A DNA stretch of 64,000 bases from positions 41,335 through 105,334 of the forward strand of contig NZ_CACZTX010000008.1 of assembly GCF_902784195.1 (NCBI RefSeq), given 5' to 3'. Positions 28,505-37,357 of the stretch are shown here, piece by piece. The notes below the pieces were generated by a model. It was not told where the DNA came from. It saw only the letters and a list, made by a program, of their open reading frames with translations, and did not search any database. The position numbers and the translations under genes are program-made. The DNA comes from an uncultured Methanobrevibacter sp. (GTDB lineage: Archaea > Methanobacteriota > Methanobacteria > Methanobacteriales > Methanobacteriaceae). Positions within the stretch are counted from its first letter, which is position 1, and every line of letters begins with the position of its first letter.

Positions 28505-30673
28505 TTATTTGGCAGCTTCACCAATCAATGCATCTTGATTGCTTACAACTTGAGTGTCAATGACTACTGGCTCTTCCTCACCTAAAACAGATTTAGTGCT
28601 TCTAAGTCCAAATAACATTGTAGACAAGTTATGGAGCAATGAAGTTGTAGTAGGTGGAATGATTCCAAGCAATCCAAGTCCAATTAAAGATCCATTGAAC
28701 ATTACAATGTGTCTGTAATTGGTATTTATCTTATCAAGCATTCCAGTTGAGAGCTTTCTAAGAGTAACTAAATCATATAAGTCATCTGAAAGTAGGGAAA
28801 TGTCTGCAACTTCCCTTGCAATATCTGATGAGTTTCTCATTGCCACTGATACATCAGCAGCAGATAATGCCGGTGAGTCGTTTATTCCGTCTCCAACCAT
28901 AATGACTTGATGGCCTTCATCTTTTAGTTCTTGAATGATGCTTGCCTTATCCTCTGGAAGAACTTGTGACCTGTATTGTGTAATGCCTAAATCATTAGCT
29001 ATTTTATTTGCTGCATTTTCACTGTCACCAGTTAACATGACTACATTGCTAATGCCTAATTCCTTAAGTTGGCTGATTACATCATGAGCTTCATCTCTTA
29101 CTGGGTCTGAAATGCAAAGGATTCCTTGAAGTTTCTTGCCTATTGCAAGATAGATAACTGAATATTCTTTTATATTCTCTTCAATAAGCTTTTGTTGCTT
29201 CTTGGTAAACCTAATGCCTTCATCTTCCTCTACGAAGTGTCTGCTTCCAATGATTGCCTTCTTGCCATCATATGTGGTTGAGATACCATGTGCAACGATG
29301 TATTCCACTTCACTATGGTCCTCTTTATGGTGCAATCCTTCTTCTTCAGCTTTTTTCACAATGGCTGTTGCTACGCTGTGTGCAAAGTGCTCTTCGATGC
29401 ATGCAGCAATTCTTAATACTTCATCCCTTTCGTATTTTCCGCATGGGATGACCTTTTCAAGAACTGGATGGGCATTAGTCAAGGTTCCTGTTTTATCGAA
29501 TACTATGGTATCTGCATTGGCATATGCTTCCAAGTGTTTTCCACCTTTAACCATCATCCTATTGTCTGATGCCTCTTTCATAGCAGAGATGACTGAAATC
29601 GGAGTTGTTAACTTAATTGCACATGAGAAATCCACCATCAGTACAGCTAAAGCTTTAGTGGTGTTTCCTGTAAGCAAATAGGTCAATGCTGTTGTAAGCA
29701 AGCTATAAGGCACAATTGAGTCAGCTAATTTTTCTGCCTTGCTTTGAATGCTTGCCTTCAATTCCTCAGAATCTTCAATCATATCGATGATCTTATTCAA
29801 TCTGGTTTCATCGTTCACTGAACGAACTTCGATGACTATTGACCCTTCCTCAACAACGGTTCCTGCATGAACAGCTTTTCCTTCACTCTTATGCACGGCT
29901 AATGATTCTCCAGTAATTGAGGCCTCATTGATTATAGCATCCCCATCTGCAATAACCCCGTCAACAGGGATGATTGCACCAGTTCTTATTCTTATTTTAT
30001 CTCCTTTTTTGATCTCAGACAATGGGAATTGACTTTCGATTTCATTTCCTTCATCATCAACATCAGCCTTCCATACGCTATCAATATTCAATGCTAAGCT
30101 ACTTTTTAAAGTGCTTTTTGTTTTTTGCATTGTATAGTCCTCTAGCATATCTGAAATAGACAATAAGAACATCATTGAACCTACAGACTTGTAGTTTCGA
30201 GTAATTAATGATGCAGCTATTGCAGTTCCATCAAGAAGTGCAACATCCGCTCTAAAACTGGTTAAACTATCTAATCCATGGTATAGGTAGTGAGTAGCGC
30301 GATAGAGCATTCTCATTTTCCTAAATGGTATTGGCAAGATAATTTTAAAGAGATACCTTTTTAAGACATGTTTAGATAATCTGAAAAAGAAATCATTTGA
30401 TATTTCAGCTAAACTTATATTGTCTGTAGCCTTTCCTTCGTAAAGATCTGCTTGAGAAATTTTATCCAAAATATGAAGTATTTCATCTTTTTTACTAATA
30501 TCATTATAATTTATTAATATGCTTCCATTCCTATGGGAAATGTTTACTTCATCTATGAATGCATATTCAAGCAAGGTTTCACTTAAGCCATAAGTTTCTT
30601 CTTTGGTAAATGCTTCTTTACCTGCACGCACTCTTAATCGAGTGCCCTTATCGTATACTATATCGTAAATCAT
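28505..30673 (-). CDS. P1-type metal-transporting ATPase with SCA in place of CPC
   Basis: 722 residues with the P-type ATPase hallmarks: TGES in the actuator domain, DKTGTLT with phosphorylated Asp393, and MVGDGINDSPAL. The N-terminus looks like a heavy-metal-associated domain that has lost the CxxC pair. The transmembrane metal motif is Ser350-Cys351-Ala352 rather than CPC, placing it in a divergent P1B-like group whose metal is uncertain (Fe, Mn or Zn are candidates). It lies 107 bases downstream of the DUF6110 gene, whose promoter carries an iron-box palindrome, so it is probably part of a metal-regulated operon. Direction of transport not determinable. Confidence 0.88.
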   Translation of the reverse strand: MIYDIVYDKGTRLRVRAGKEAFTKEETYGLSETLLEYAFIDEVNISHRNGSILINYNDISKKDEILHILDKISQADLYEGKATDNISLAEISNDFFFRLSKHVLKRYLFKIILPIPFRKMRMLYRATHYLYHGLDSLTSFRADVALLDGTAIAASLITRNYKSVGSMMFLLSISDMLEDYTMQKTKSTLKSSLALNIDSVWKADVDDEGNEIESQFPLSEIKKGDKIRIRTGAIIPVDGVIADGDAIINEASITGESLAVHKSEGKAVHAGTVVEEGSIVIEVRSVNDETRLNKIIDMIEDSEELKASIQSKAEKLADSIVPYSLLTTALTYLLTGNTTKALAVLMVDFSCAIKLTTPISVISAMKEASDNRMMVKGGKHLEAYANADTIVFDKTGTLTNAHPVLEKVIPCGKYERDEVLRIAACIEEHFAHSVATAIVKKAEEEGLHHKEDHSEVEYIVAHGISTTYDGKKAIIGSRHFVEEDEGIRFTKKQQKLIEENIKEYSVIYLAIGKKLQGILCISDPVRDEAHDVISQLKELGISNVVMLTGDSENAANKIANDLGITQYRSQVLPEDKASIIQELKDEGHQVIMVGDGINDSPALSAADVSVAMRNSSDIAREVADISLLSDDLYDLVTLRKLSTGMLDKINTNYRHIVMFNGSLIGLGLLGIIPPTTTSLLHNLSTMLFGLRSTKSVLGEEEPVVIDTQVVSNQDALIGEAAK

Positions 30674-30780
30674 GGCTCTGAATTGAATAAATTTTTAAAA
30701 TTTATAAAAATTATAAAATTTATTGATTGATTAATTTATTAATTTATTAGATTTGCCTGTCCAATATCTTTATAATTTAT

Positions 30781-31053
30781 TTATTCATCTTCAGCAGTCA
30801 CATCAACGCATACAGCTTCTTTTTTTGCAGCTTTTGCATCGGTGTGGATGTCTTCTGCATTATCCTTAATGTCTTGAATTGATTCTTCAAGTTCACTTTT
30901 GCAAGTTAAAACTTTAGCCATACCTTTTGCAGCATAGTCTTTAGTGGTTTTTGATTCCAAGATTTTTTTACCTACCATTGCAGCAGCTATTCCTCCTACA
31001 AAAATCAATGCGTGCTTATGTTCAAAAGTTTTGTCTTTAATTTCTTCATACAT
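30781..31053 (-). CDS. DUF6110-like small protein
   Basis: 90 residues: one hydrophobic segment (about 14-28, HALIFVGGIAAAMVGKKIL), then a helical, acidic tail with DAKAAKKEA. This pattern matches DUF6110, small proteins often encoded beside P1-type ATPases. GGTGAT exactly three bases before the ATG at 31053 fixes the start; the longer frame to 31101 is rejected. First gene of the ATPase operon; it may be a regulatory or accessory subunit, which is inference. Confidence 0.75.
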   Translation of the reverse strand: MYEEIKDKTFEHKHALIFVGGIAAAMVGKKILESKTTKDYAAKGMAKVLTCKSELEESIQDIKDNAEDIHTDAKAAKKEAVCVDVTAEDE

Positions 31054-31075
31054 TTTATCACCATTTTTAATTTTT

Positions 31076-31124
31076 AATCTGAATAAGTAAATTTTCACCA
31101 TTGCAAACTTTCACTATTCAGATT
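31076..31124 (-). repeat. Inverted repeat in the DUF6110-ATPase leader
   Basis: AATCTGAATA (31076-31085) and TATTCAGATT (31115-31124) are perfect complements separated by 29 bases. They lie in the expected 5' untranslated region, about 20 bases upstream of the DUF6110 start. They could form an RNA hairpin near the ribosome site or be a DNA operator. Confidence 0.6.
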
Positions 31125-31160
31125 CTATTATTATATCTTCACTTGTTTTTATTTAAATGT

Positions 31161-31174
31161 TTAGGTTTACCTAA
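31161..31174. promoter_or_regulatory. Iron-box palindrome, ATPase operon promoter
   Basis: TTAGGTTTACCTAA, a DtxR/IdeR-form palindrome. On the minus strand a TATA-like stretch lies about 25 bases upstream (around 31180-31190), so the box overlaps the expected transcript start of the DUF6110-ATPase operon. Confidence 0.75.
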
Positions 31175-31317
31175 ATAAACATATTTATATAATTAAATAT
31201 ATTAAATATATATAATAAATATTTTTTTTCTTTTTTGTTGTCTTTTGTTTTGTTTATTGGGGCCATTTCCTTGTTTTAATTTTTTTATTATTTTTCACCA
31301 ATATTTCATAGATTTAA

Positions 31318-31331
31318 TTAGGTAAACCTAA
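31318..31331. promoter_or_regulatory. Iron-box palindrome upstream of feo (distal, site 1)
   Basis: TTAGGTAAACCTAA, perfect outer palindrome, directly followed by the TATA box CTTTATATATTATG (31333-31346) on the plus strand. With the site at 31369 it brackets this promoter as in the two small-RNA units at 37 kb. Confidence 0.8.
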
Positions 31332-31368
31332 ACTTTATATATTATGAAAACAAAAATAATATTAGGTT

Positions 31369-31382
31369 TTAGGTATACCTAA
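31369..31382. promoter_or_regulatory. Iron-box palindrome upstream of feo (distal, site 2)
   Basis: TTAGGTATACCTAA, a perfect 14-base palindrome, with an additional half site TTAGGT at 31362-31367. It lies just after the expected start of transcription from the TATA box at about 31336. Confidence 0.8.
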
Positions 31383-31553
31383 TTAATCTATGTAGGGTAA
31401 TCTTTTTATTTTCATTTTAATTAACAATCCAAGAATATTTTTAAAAAGCAATACATTTTATTTTAAAAATATCCCCATTTTTAAAACAAAATTTAAAAAT
31501 TTTAATTAAACTACAAAATACCTCAAAATAATGAGATTTCATCTAACATTGGT

Positions 31554-31567
31554 TTAGGTATACCTAA
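31554..31567. promoter_or_regulatory. Iron-box palindrome, proximal feoA promoter
   Basis: TTAGGTATACCTAA, perfect palindrome. A TATA-like stretch TTGATATATTTTTT (31580-31593) follows, giving a probable feoA transcript start near 31610 and a leader of about 75 bases. Confidence 0.8.
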
Positions 31568-31687
31568 ATTTCCTACTTTTATTGATATATTTTTTAGAGA
31601 AAGATTATTCTAAAAGCTCTAAAATTTGTTATCGGTAATTTATCAGACATGATATTTATTTTATAAATTTCTTAAGAGGTTATATAA

Positions 31688-31921
31688 ATGATAAAGAAAT
31701 TAAACGAACTCAAATCTGGAGAAACTGGAGTTTTAGCTTCTTATGGTTCCGGTGGTGACTTGGAATTAAAAAGACATTTGCTTGGTATGGGCTTTGTAAA
31801 AGGTGCAGATGTAGAAGTGGAAAAAGTGGCACCTCTTGGAGATCCTATTCAAGTTAAGGTAAAAGGATACTCTGTTTGTCTCAGAAAAGAGGAAGCTAAA
31901 AACATTGAAATAGAAGTGTAA
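31688..31921 (+). CDS. feoA: Ferrous iron transport protein FeoA
   Basis: 77-residue SH3-like cytoplasmic protein that assists FeoB. The sequence LNELKSGETGVLASYGSGGDLE followed by RHLLGMGFVKGADVEV is typical of FeoA. GAGG about eight bases before the ATG is the ribosome site. First gene of feoA-feoB-zinc ribbon. Three iron-box palindromes lie within 370 bases upstream, so repression by a DtxR-type regulator under iron-replete conditions is likely. Confidence 0.95.
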   Translation: MIKKLNELKSGETGVLASYGSGGDLELKRHLLGMGFVKGADVEVEKVAPLGDPIQVKVKGYSVCLRKEEAKNIEIEV

Positions 31922-31979
31922 TTCTTCTATTATTTTTCAAATTTATTTTTATATTTATTGAATTTTTAAAGGTATAAAT

Positions 31980-33995
31980 ATGGCAAATCTTAAGATAGGT
32001 TTAGCAGGTAACCCTAATGTAGGAAAAACCACTTTATTCAATACTTTAACTGGTTTAAACCAACATGTAGGTAATTGGCCTGGTAAAACCGTAGCACAAG
32101 CAAAAGGTCATTATAAGCATAATGGCAATGAAGTTGAAGTAATAGATTTACCTGGTAACTATGCTTTAAGTGCTCATTCTATGGAAGAGATTGTATCAAG
32201 AGACTTCATCGTAGATGAAGACGCTGATGTGATTGTAAACATCATAGATGCAGCAAACATTGAGAGAAACTTGTATCTCACTGTTCAAATGATGGAACTT
32301 GGAGCTAATTTGGTTGTAGCTTTAAACATGAATAAGTATGCTCAAGACAAGGGATATACCATTGATGCGAATAAGCTTTCTGAATTATTAGGAGTTCCTG
32401 TAGTTGAGATTGAAGCAAATAGTGATACCGGTAAGGAAGAATTACTCAAAACTGTTGAACAAGCAGCTCAAAACCCAGTGAACACTACTGAAAGGTTGGT
32501 TTATAACAATGAACTTAAAGAACATATCGCTGAGCTTCAGGCTGTTATAGAAGAAGATAAGAATTTATTGGACGTTCCTTCATCTTGGATTGCAATCAAA
32601 TTGCTTGAAAACGATGAGATTGTAGAAGAGAAAATTGAAGGGTCTTCAAAAAGGAATAACATTCAAGCTGAAACCAAAAAGGTCAAAGACCACTTAGAAG
32701 GCATTTTTGGTGAAGGCAGTGAAGAAGTTATTGCAAATGCAAGATATGCATTCATTGATGGTTTATTAAAGGAATCCCTTTCAAAACCTGACCATTTGAA
32801 AGTAACCATCAGTGAAAAAATCGATAAGATCATTACTAACAGAATATTAGGGTTCCCGATTTTCCTAGTTATAATGTATGCAATGTTTGAGATTGTATTT
32901 ACATTTGGTGCACCTTTCCAAGACTTGATTGATGAGCTCTTTGGAATGCTTGGTGAGTTCGTTATCGCTTCCCTTGGTGAAACCATGCTTTCATCCTTCC
33001 TTGTTGATGGACTCATTGGAGGAGTAGGTGGGGTACTTGTATTCTTGCCTCAAATTATCCTATTGTTCTTGATTATCAGTTTCCTTGAAGATTGCGGTTA
33101 CTTAGCAAGAGCAGCATTTGTTATGGACAAGCTTATGCATAAGTTTGTTGGATTGCATGGTAAGGCATTTATCCCTATGCTTTTAGGATTCGGTTGTGGA
33201 GTGCCAGGTATTATGGCAACCAGAACCATGGAAAACGAAAAGGACAGATTAATCACTATGTTAATTGTACCATTCATGTCCTGTTCCGCTAGAATGCCAG
33301 TATACCTCTTATTGGTTGGTGCATTCTTCGCAGCTAATGAAAGCCTTGTAATTTTATCATTATATGTGCTTGGTATAATTGTAGCAGTAATTGTTGCATT
33401 CATATTAAGAAAAACCACATTTAAGGAAATGTCCGCTCCATTTGTAATGGAATTGCCTGACTATAAATTGCCTACTATCAGAGGTATCTTAATGCACACC
33501 CTTGAAAAATCCTGGGGATTCATTAAAAAGGCAGGTACCATTATTCTTGTTGCAAGTATTGTAATCTGGATGTTAAGTTACTTCCCTGCAGGAGTAGAAT
33601 ACGGATCTCAAGAAAGTGCTATCGGTACTATCGGTACTGTAATCGCACCAGTATTTGCTCCATTAGGATTCGGCGAATGGCAACCTGCTGTAGCATTGGC
33701 ATTTGGTCTTGTTGCTAAGGAGGTTGTAGTAGGTACATTCAGTTCGCTATTTGGAGTTGCCGAGGAGGGAGCCGGAATCGCCGCAGCAATGCATGGAATA
33801 TTCACTCCACTTACAGCTTATGTATTTATGGTATTTGTATTGCTTTATATTCCTTGTTTCGCAGCTCTCGGGGCAATCAAACAGGAAACCGGTGGATGGA
33901 AATATCCATTGATCATGTCTGGAGTCACTTTAGTGACTGCATATGTGGTTGCTTTCATAGTATATATGGTAGGACTGGGATTAGGATTGGGTTAA
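31980..33995 (+). CDS. feoB: Ferrous iron transporter FeoB
   Basis: 671-residue Fe(II) transporter. The N-terminal G domain has GNPNVGKTT (residues 10-18), DLPGNYAL (G3) and NMNK (G4). A helical insertion domain and a polytopic membrane part follow, with the conserved Cys loops GFGCGVPG and [10 protein letters not shown]. It lies 58 bases after feoA. Length is a little shorter than bacterial FeoB, normal for archaea. Intact. Confidence 0.96.
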   Translation: MANLKIGLAGNPNVGKTTLFNTLTGLNQHVGNWPGKTVAQAKGHYKHNGNEVEVIDLPGNYALSAHSMEEIVSRDFIVDEDADVIVNIIDAANIERNLYLTVQMMELGANLVVALNMNKYAQDKGYTIDANKLSELLGVPVVEIEANSDTGKEELLKTVEQAAQNPVNTTERLVYNNELKEHIAELQAVIEEDKNLLDVPSSWIAIKLLENDEIVEEKIEGSSKRNNIQAETKKVKDHLEGIFGEGSEEVIANARYAFIDGLLKESLSKPDHLKVTISEKIDKIITNRILGFPIFLVIMYAMFEIVFTFGAPFQDLIDELFGMLGEFVIASLGETMLSSFLVDGLIGGVGGVLVFLPQIILLFLIISFLEDCGYLARAAFVMDKLMHKFVGLHGKAFIPMLLGFGCGVPGIMATRTMENEKDRLITMLIVPFMSCSARMPVYLLLVGAFFAANESLVILSLYVLGIIVAVIVAFILRKTTFKEMSAPFVMELPDYKLPTIRGILMHTLEKSWGFIKKAGTIILVASIVIWMLSYFPAGVEYGSQESAIGTIGTVIAPVFAPLGFGEWQPAVALAFGLVAKEVVVGTFSSLFGVAEEGAGIAAAMHGIFTPLTAYVFMVFVLLYIPCFAALGAIKQETGGWKYPLIMSGVTLVTAYVVAFIVYMVGLGLGLG

Positions 33996-34063
33996 CCCAA
34001 TTCTAATTTTTATTTTTTTAATAAGATCAATTTTTAATTATTTTTTTTATTTTAGGTGATATC

Positions 34064-34264
34064 ATGCAATGTAGAATGTGTGGCTTTGAATTTGATCCTA
34101 TGAAAGGAGGATCATGTGGAAGCTGTGGACAATGCAAAGGTTGCAATAAGGCAATTTGTCCAAGATGCGGATATGGAAATTCACTCTCTTATGAAAAGGA
34201 ATTTGATTACATTTCAAAACTTCAAAATAAATTAAGAGCTTTTAAGGCAAGGGCAAAAATATAA
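34064..34264 (+). CDS. Feo-associated cysteine-rich small protein
   Basis: 66 residues with CRMC, CGSCGQCKGC and CPRC, ten cysteines in all, then a basic helical tail (KLQNKLRAFKARAK). GGTGAT three bases before the ATG marks the start. Its place just after feoB and its size suggest a FeoC-like or metal-sensing accessory, but it is not the winged-helix FeoC of enterobacteria. Function inferred from position only. Confidence 0.75.
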   Translation: MQCRMCGFEFDPMKGGSCGSCGQCKGCNKAICPRCGYGNSLSYEKEFDYISKLQNKLRAFKARAKI

Positions 34265-34360
34265 TTCTTCTATTTTTTCATAATTTCATGCTCTTCTTAT
34301 CTAATTTTCTATCCAATTTTTTATAGCTATTTTTAAGTATTCTCTCAATTTTTCAAAATT

Positions 34361-34418
34361 AGTATTACCATTTTAACTGATTTTAAACGATTAGTAATAC
34401 TAAACAAACATTTATATA
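34361..34418 (+). promoter_or_regulatory. cbiM promoter with inverted AGTATTAC/GTAATACT sites
   Basis: AGTATTAC (34361-34368) and GTAATACT (34394-34401) form an 8-base inverted repeat, followed by AAACAAACATTTATATAG, a good BRE/TATA (TATA at 34411-34418). This is a candidate operator for the cobalt/nickel transporter genes. A NikR-type regulator is one possibility, but the spacing is longer than that of the E. coli NikR site. Confidence 0.6.
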
Positions 34419-34515
34419 GTTTTATTTTAAATATTATATTGTTTAATCAATTTTTATTAAAAATTGACTACTTTATTGTCTTTATTAGTAAAATAAACTC
34501 TAAATAATGGGTTTA

Positions 34516-34676
34516 AGTATTACTTTCAAATTTGAAAAATTTACAAAAAGTATTACTTTAGTATTACTGATGAGATAATAATTTTATAAAATGTATTACT
34601 TTTTAAATACTTATTAAAAAAATCAATTCACTCAAAATTCATAGGGTAATAATGAGTATTACTCCAATTGATTTTT
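34516..34676 (+). repeat. Five direct AGTATTACT-type repeats in the cbiM leader
   Basis: AGTATTACT occurs at 34516, 34549, 34560 and 34655, and TGTATTACT at 34592. The last copy lies inside an inverted repeat (AAATCAATT near 34618 with AATTGATTT near 34665), and GTAATA/TATTAC can pair within it. The cluster ends about 65 bases before the cbiM start. Confidence 0.7.
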
Positions 34677-34739
34677 ATAAGATTATAAAAAGTGATATTG
34701 TGTGATTATATTCAAACTTAAAAATGGAGGAAAAATAAT

Positions 34740-35366
34740 ATGCATATACCTGATGGTTTTATACCTCTTGGCCAATGTGCAATCTACTATGTAATCTTAA
34801 TTATTGCATTGTACTTTGCTGGAAAATGGGCAAGAGCTAATCTTGATGAAAAACGTATACCATTGCTTGCAGTATTGGCTGCAGGTATTTTTGCAATCAT
34901 GTCCATGAACATGCCAATTCCATTTGGTACCAGTGGGCACATGGTTGGTGGAGCATTAGTGGCTATTGTATTCATGGCTCCTGAAGCTGCTATTTTAGTA
35001 TTCACTGCAGTATTGCTTATTCAAGCTTTATTCTTCGGTGACGGAGGAATCACTGCTTTAGGTGCAAATGTACTCAACATGGCAATTGTTGGAGGATTCG
35101 TAGGTCTTTACACCTTTAAAGGATTACAAGGCATCATTGGCAAATATCCTTCTGCATTTGTAGCAGCATGGCTTGCAACCTTGGTTGCAGCAGTTGTAGC
35201 TGCAATTGAAATGGCTATTGCAGGAACTTTCCCATTGACTGTAGGAATTGCTTCTATGGCACTTTACCATGCATTTATTGGTATAATCGAGGGTGTATTA
35301 ACTGTAATTGTTCTTTATGCTCTTGAAAAATTCAGACCAGACCTATTGGCATGGAACAGAGAATAG
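34740..35366 (+). CDS. cbiM: ECF cobalt/nickel transporter substrate-binding subunit CbiM
   Basis: 208-residue membrane protein with the diagnostic start MHIPDGFIP; the N-terminal Met and His2 help bind Co(II) or Ni(II) in this family. About seven hydrophobic segments. GGAGG lies nine bases before the ATG. First gene of cbiM-cbiN, with cbiQ 400 bases further on. In a methanogen either cobalt (for corrinoids) or nickel (for F430 and hydrogenases) is plausible; sequence does not decide. Confidence 0.94.
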   Translation: MHIPDGFIPLGQCAIYYVILIIALYFAGKWARANLDEKRIPLLAVLAAGIFAIMSMNMPIPFGTSGHMVGGALVAIVFMAPEAAILVFTAVLLIQALFFGDGGITALGANVLNMAIVGGFVGLYTFKGLQGIIGKYPSAFVAAWLATLVAAVVAAIEMAIAGTFPLTVGIASMALYHAFIGIIEGVLTVIVLYALEKFRPDLLAWNRE

Positions 35367-35375
35367 GGTGATAAT

Positions 35376-35669
35376 ATGGAATTAAGTCAAAGTGATAAAT
35401 ATTTAATTGTTGTAGGGATTATATTTTGTATTGCTTTAGCAGTATTATCTCCTTACATCGCATCTGGCGATCCGGATGGATTAGAAAAATCTGCTGAAGA
35501 TGCAGCAGTTGGTGAAGATGTTGAAGCTCCAGTTATGGAGTCACCATTCCCAGACTATACCTATGAGCCTTTAGACAAATTAGGCGAAATCGGTGTTTTA
35601 ATATTCGGAGGACTGATTACACTTGTTCTTGGTTTAGGTATAGGTTATGCATTAAAAAAATCTAACTAA
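35376..35669 (+). CDS. cbiN: ECF cobalt transporter accessory subunit CbiN
   Basis: 97 residues: one N-terminal helix, an acidic extracellular loop (DPDGLEKSAEDAA) and a C-terminal helix, as in CbiN, which couples with CbiM to load metal. The presence of CbiN rather than NikN/NikL favours cobalt somewhat. GGTGAT three bases before the ATG; starts nine bases after cbiM. Confidence 0.92.
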   Translation: MELSQSDKYLIVVGIIFCIALAVLSPYIASGDPDGLEKSAEDAAVGEDVEAPVMESPFPDYTYEPLDKLGEIGVLIFGGLITLVLGLGIGYALKKSN

Positions 35670-36070
35670 TTCTTTTGGTTAGAATAATTTAAAATCTCTT
35701 GTATTTTAAATTAAGAAAAGGGTCTTGGATACGGATTATCATTAATTCATGTCCAGGATTTTCTCTTTTTCTATTCATTTCTTCTTTTTAAAAATTTTAC
35801 AAAACTTTCCTTAATTTACAATTAGTAATACTCTTTTGCTGTTTTTCACTCAATTAGTAATACTTTTCTTTTATTCGCTTAAAGTAATACTTTTTGGGCT
35901 TATTTTGGCAAATTAGTAATAATTATCGATTTAAATGAATAAATATTTATAATTAAAAGCCAATAGTTATATTATAAATTTTATTATTTAATTTTAATTT
36001 AATTTAACTTTTATTTAATTAAATTTTTATTCAATTTTCAAATTATAATTAATAATTATTTCAATACATA
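35670..36070 (+). promoter_or_regulatory. cbiN-cbiQ intergenic region with AGTAATACT repeats
   Basis: After a weak hairpin (TCTTGGA with TCCAGGA, about 35721-35755), AGTAATACT occurs at 35824, 35856 and 35883, with a partial copy at 35915. These are reverse complements of the copies before cbiM. An AT-rich TATA-like stretch follows near 35940-35955. cbiQ therefore probably has its own metal-controlled promoter. Confidence 0.6.
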
Positions 36071-36913
36071 ATGGTAGATAAAATGGCAATAGAACAAGTA
36101 AGATCATTAGAATTCATAGCTTCCAGGGATTCCATTATCCATAATCTGGAGGGTAGGGTTAAGCTTGTTGCCATTTTGCTCATTATTCTTTTTGCTGTTT
36201 TTTCAGATAGGCTGATAGTTCCAATCGTATTGGAATGCTTTTTACTCATTGTTATGTATTTGGCTAAATTGTCATTTAAGGATAGCTTTAAGAGAGTTCT
36301 CCTTCTTTTGCCATTCGGTGGTTTTGTCATAGCTTTCCAACCATTCATACACCCTGGAAATATCATTTGGCAGGGTCCTTATTCATGGTTGTTTATAACA
36401 GATACTGGTTTAAATTGGACTGTTCTTTTATTTGCTAGATTGATTGTTTGTTTAACAGCTATTGTTATCCTTTCATCTACCTCTCCTATGCAAGAAGTGG
36501 TCCAATCCTTTAGAAAACTTGGAATGCCAAGAGATCTTGCTATGATTTTAACAATTATGGTGAGGTTCCTGTTTATCTTTGTGGATGAATTAAGGGACAT
36601 CAGGCAATCAATGACATCAAGAAACTTTGACCCATTTAATAAAAACATTTCATACAAATGGAGAGTTAAGCAGGTGGGATACAGCATAGCCATGATGTTT
36701 TTAAAGGCCTATGAAAAAGGAGAAACCATTTATTTAAGTATGGCAAGCAGATGCTTTTCAGACAATTCCAATTTGTATCATGCAAAGACAATCATTGGCA
36801 AATCTGAATATATTTATTTGGCTATAATCATTGGCATAATAATTGTTTTGCAATTGCTTGTAGTGTTCTATTCCCCTAATTTGGCTTATTTGGGAGTTTC
36901 CTTATCATTATAA
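36071..36913 (+). CDS. cbiQ: ECF transporter transmembrane (T) subunit CbiQ
   Basis: 280-residue membrane coupling subunit. The C-terminal cytoplasmic part has the ATPase-binding signature: MASRCFS near residue 228 (consensus ARG-like) and RQSMTSRNFDP (residues about 177-187). The N-terminal LEGRVKLVAILLII is typical. No clear Shine-Dalgarno before the ATG at 36071; the ATG at 36083 (MAIEQV) is an alternative. The expected ATPase gene cbiO does not follow. Confidence 0.9.
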   Translation: MVDKMAIEQVRSLEFIASRDSIIHNLEGRVKLVAILLIILFAVFSDRLIVPIVLECFLLIVMYLAKLSFKDSFKRVLLLLPFGGFVIAFQPFIHPGNIIWQGPYSWLFITDTGLNWTVLLFARLIVCLTAIVILSSTSPMQEVVQSFRKLGMPRDLAMILTIMVRFLFIFVDELRDIRQSMTSRNFDPFNKNISYKWRVKQVGYSIAMMFLKAYEKGETIYLSMASRCFSDNSNLYHAKTIIGKSEYIYLAIIIGIIIVLQLLVVFYSPNLAYLGVSLSL

Positions 36914-36975
36914 CTTTTAATTCATTTTTTACATTTTCAAGTTTTTTCATCAAATTTTTTTATCATCATAAATAT

Positions 36976-36989
36976 TTAGGTATGCCTAA
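36976..36989. promoter_or_regulatory. Iron-box palindrome, small RNA 1, upstream site
   Basis: TTAGGTATGCCTAA, one step from a perfect palindrome. It is followed by AAATTTAGAAACATTTATATA, so it lies next to the BRE of the promoter. Confidence 0.8.
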
Positions 36990-37002
36990 AAATTTAGAAA
37001 CA

Positions 37003-37012
37003 TTTATATATT
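37003..37012 (+). promoter_or_regulatory. TATA box of small RNA unit 1
   Basis: TTTATATATT preceded by GAAACA, a textbook archaeal BRE/TATA. Expected transcription start is near 37033. It lies between two iron boxes. Confidence 0.75.
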
Positions 37013-37042
37013 ATAAAGAACAACCTATAATTAACAATAAGT

Positions 37043-37056
37043 TTAGGCACACCTAA
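37043..37056. promoter_or_regulatory. Iron-box palindrome, small RNA 1, downstream site
   Basis: TTAGGCACACCTAA, with outer arms TTAGG/CCTAA intact. It lies about 10 bases after the expected start of transcription, 67 bases from the upstream site. Confidence 0.75.
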
Positions 37057-37318
37057 ATTTTATTGTTTCTCGAAAATCTTAAATTTTGTTGTTTATTAGT
37101 TCGACCAATAATAATCTAAAGTTTTCTTTAATTACATTTAATTATCTTCCTCCCTTTCTTTAGATTATTATTATTGGCTTCAATAGAATTTTAACACGTC
37201 ATTTTCTTCTGTTATAATCGCTCTCTATAAATGAAATTCTTGGGAATTAATAAGAACTTTTTAAGATTTCAAGAACCATTTTAAAATAACTTAATCGTTA
37301 TTTAGCAATCTCCAAATA

Positions 37319-37357
37319 AGTACATAGCGTTCTTTAATCCCCGGTATGCTATGTACT
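37319..37357 (+). terminator. Terminator hairpin of small RNA 1
   Basis: Perfect 10-base stem AGTACATAGC/GCTATGTACT with a 19-base loop, followed by a T-rich region that runs into the long poly-T tract. Confidence 0.65.

Noticed and set aside
34430..34740. Cobalamin riboswitch upstream of cbiM
   Set aside because: No recognisable B12-box or conserved cobalamin aptamer; the repeats look like protein binding sites or a simple hairpin.
37231..37284. 17-codon frame (MKFLGINKN...) inside small RNA unit 1
   Set aside because: No ribosome site, not preserved in unit 2 (where the matching ATG is followed at once by TAA), and within a region that looks structured.
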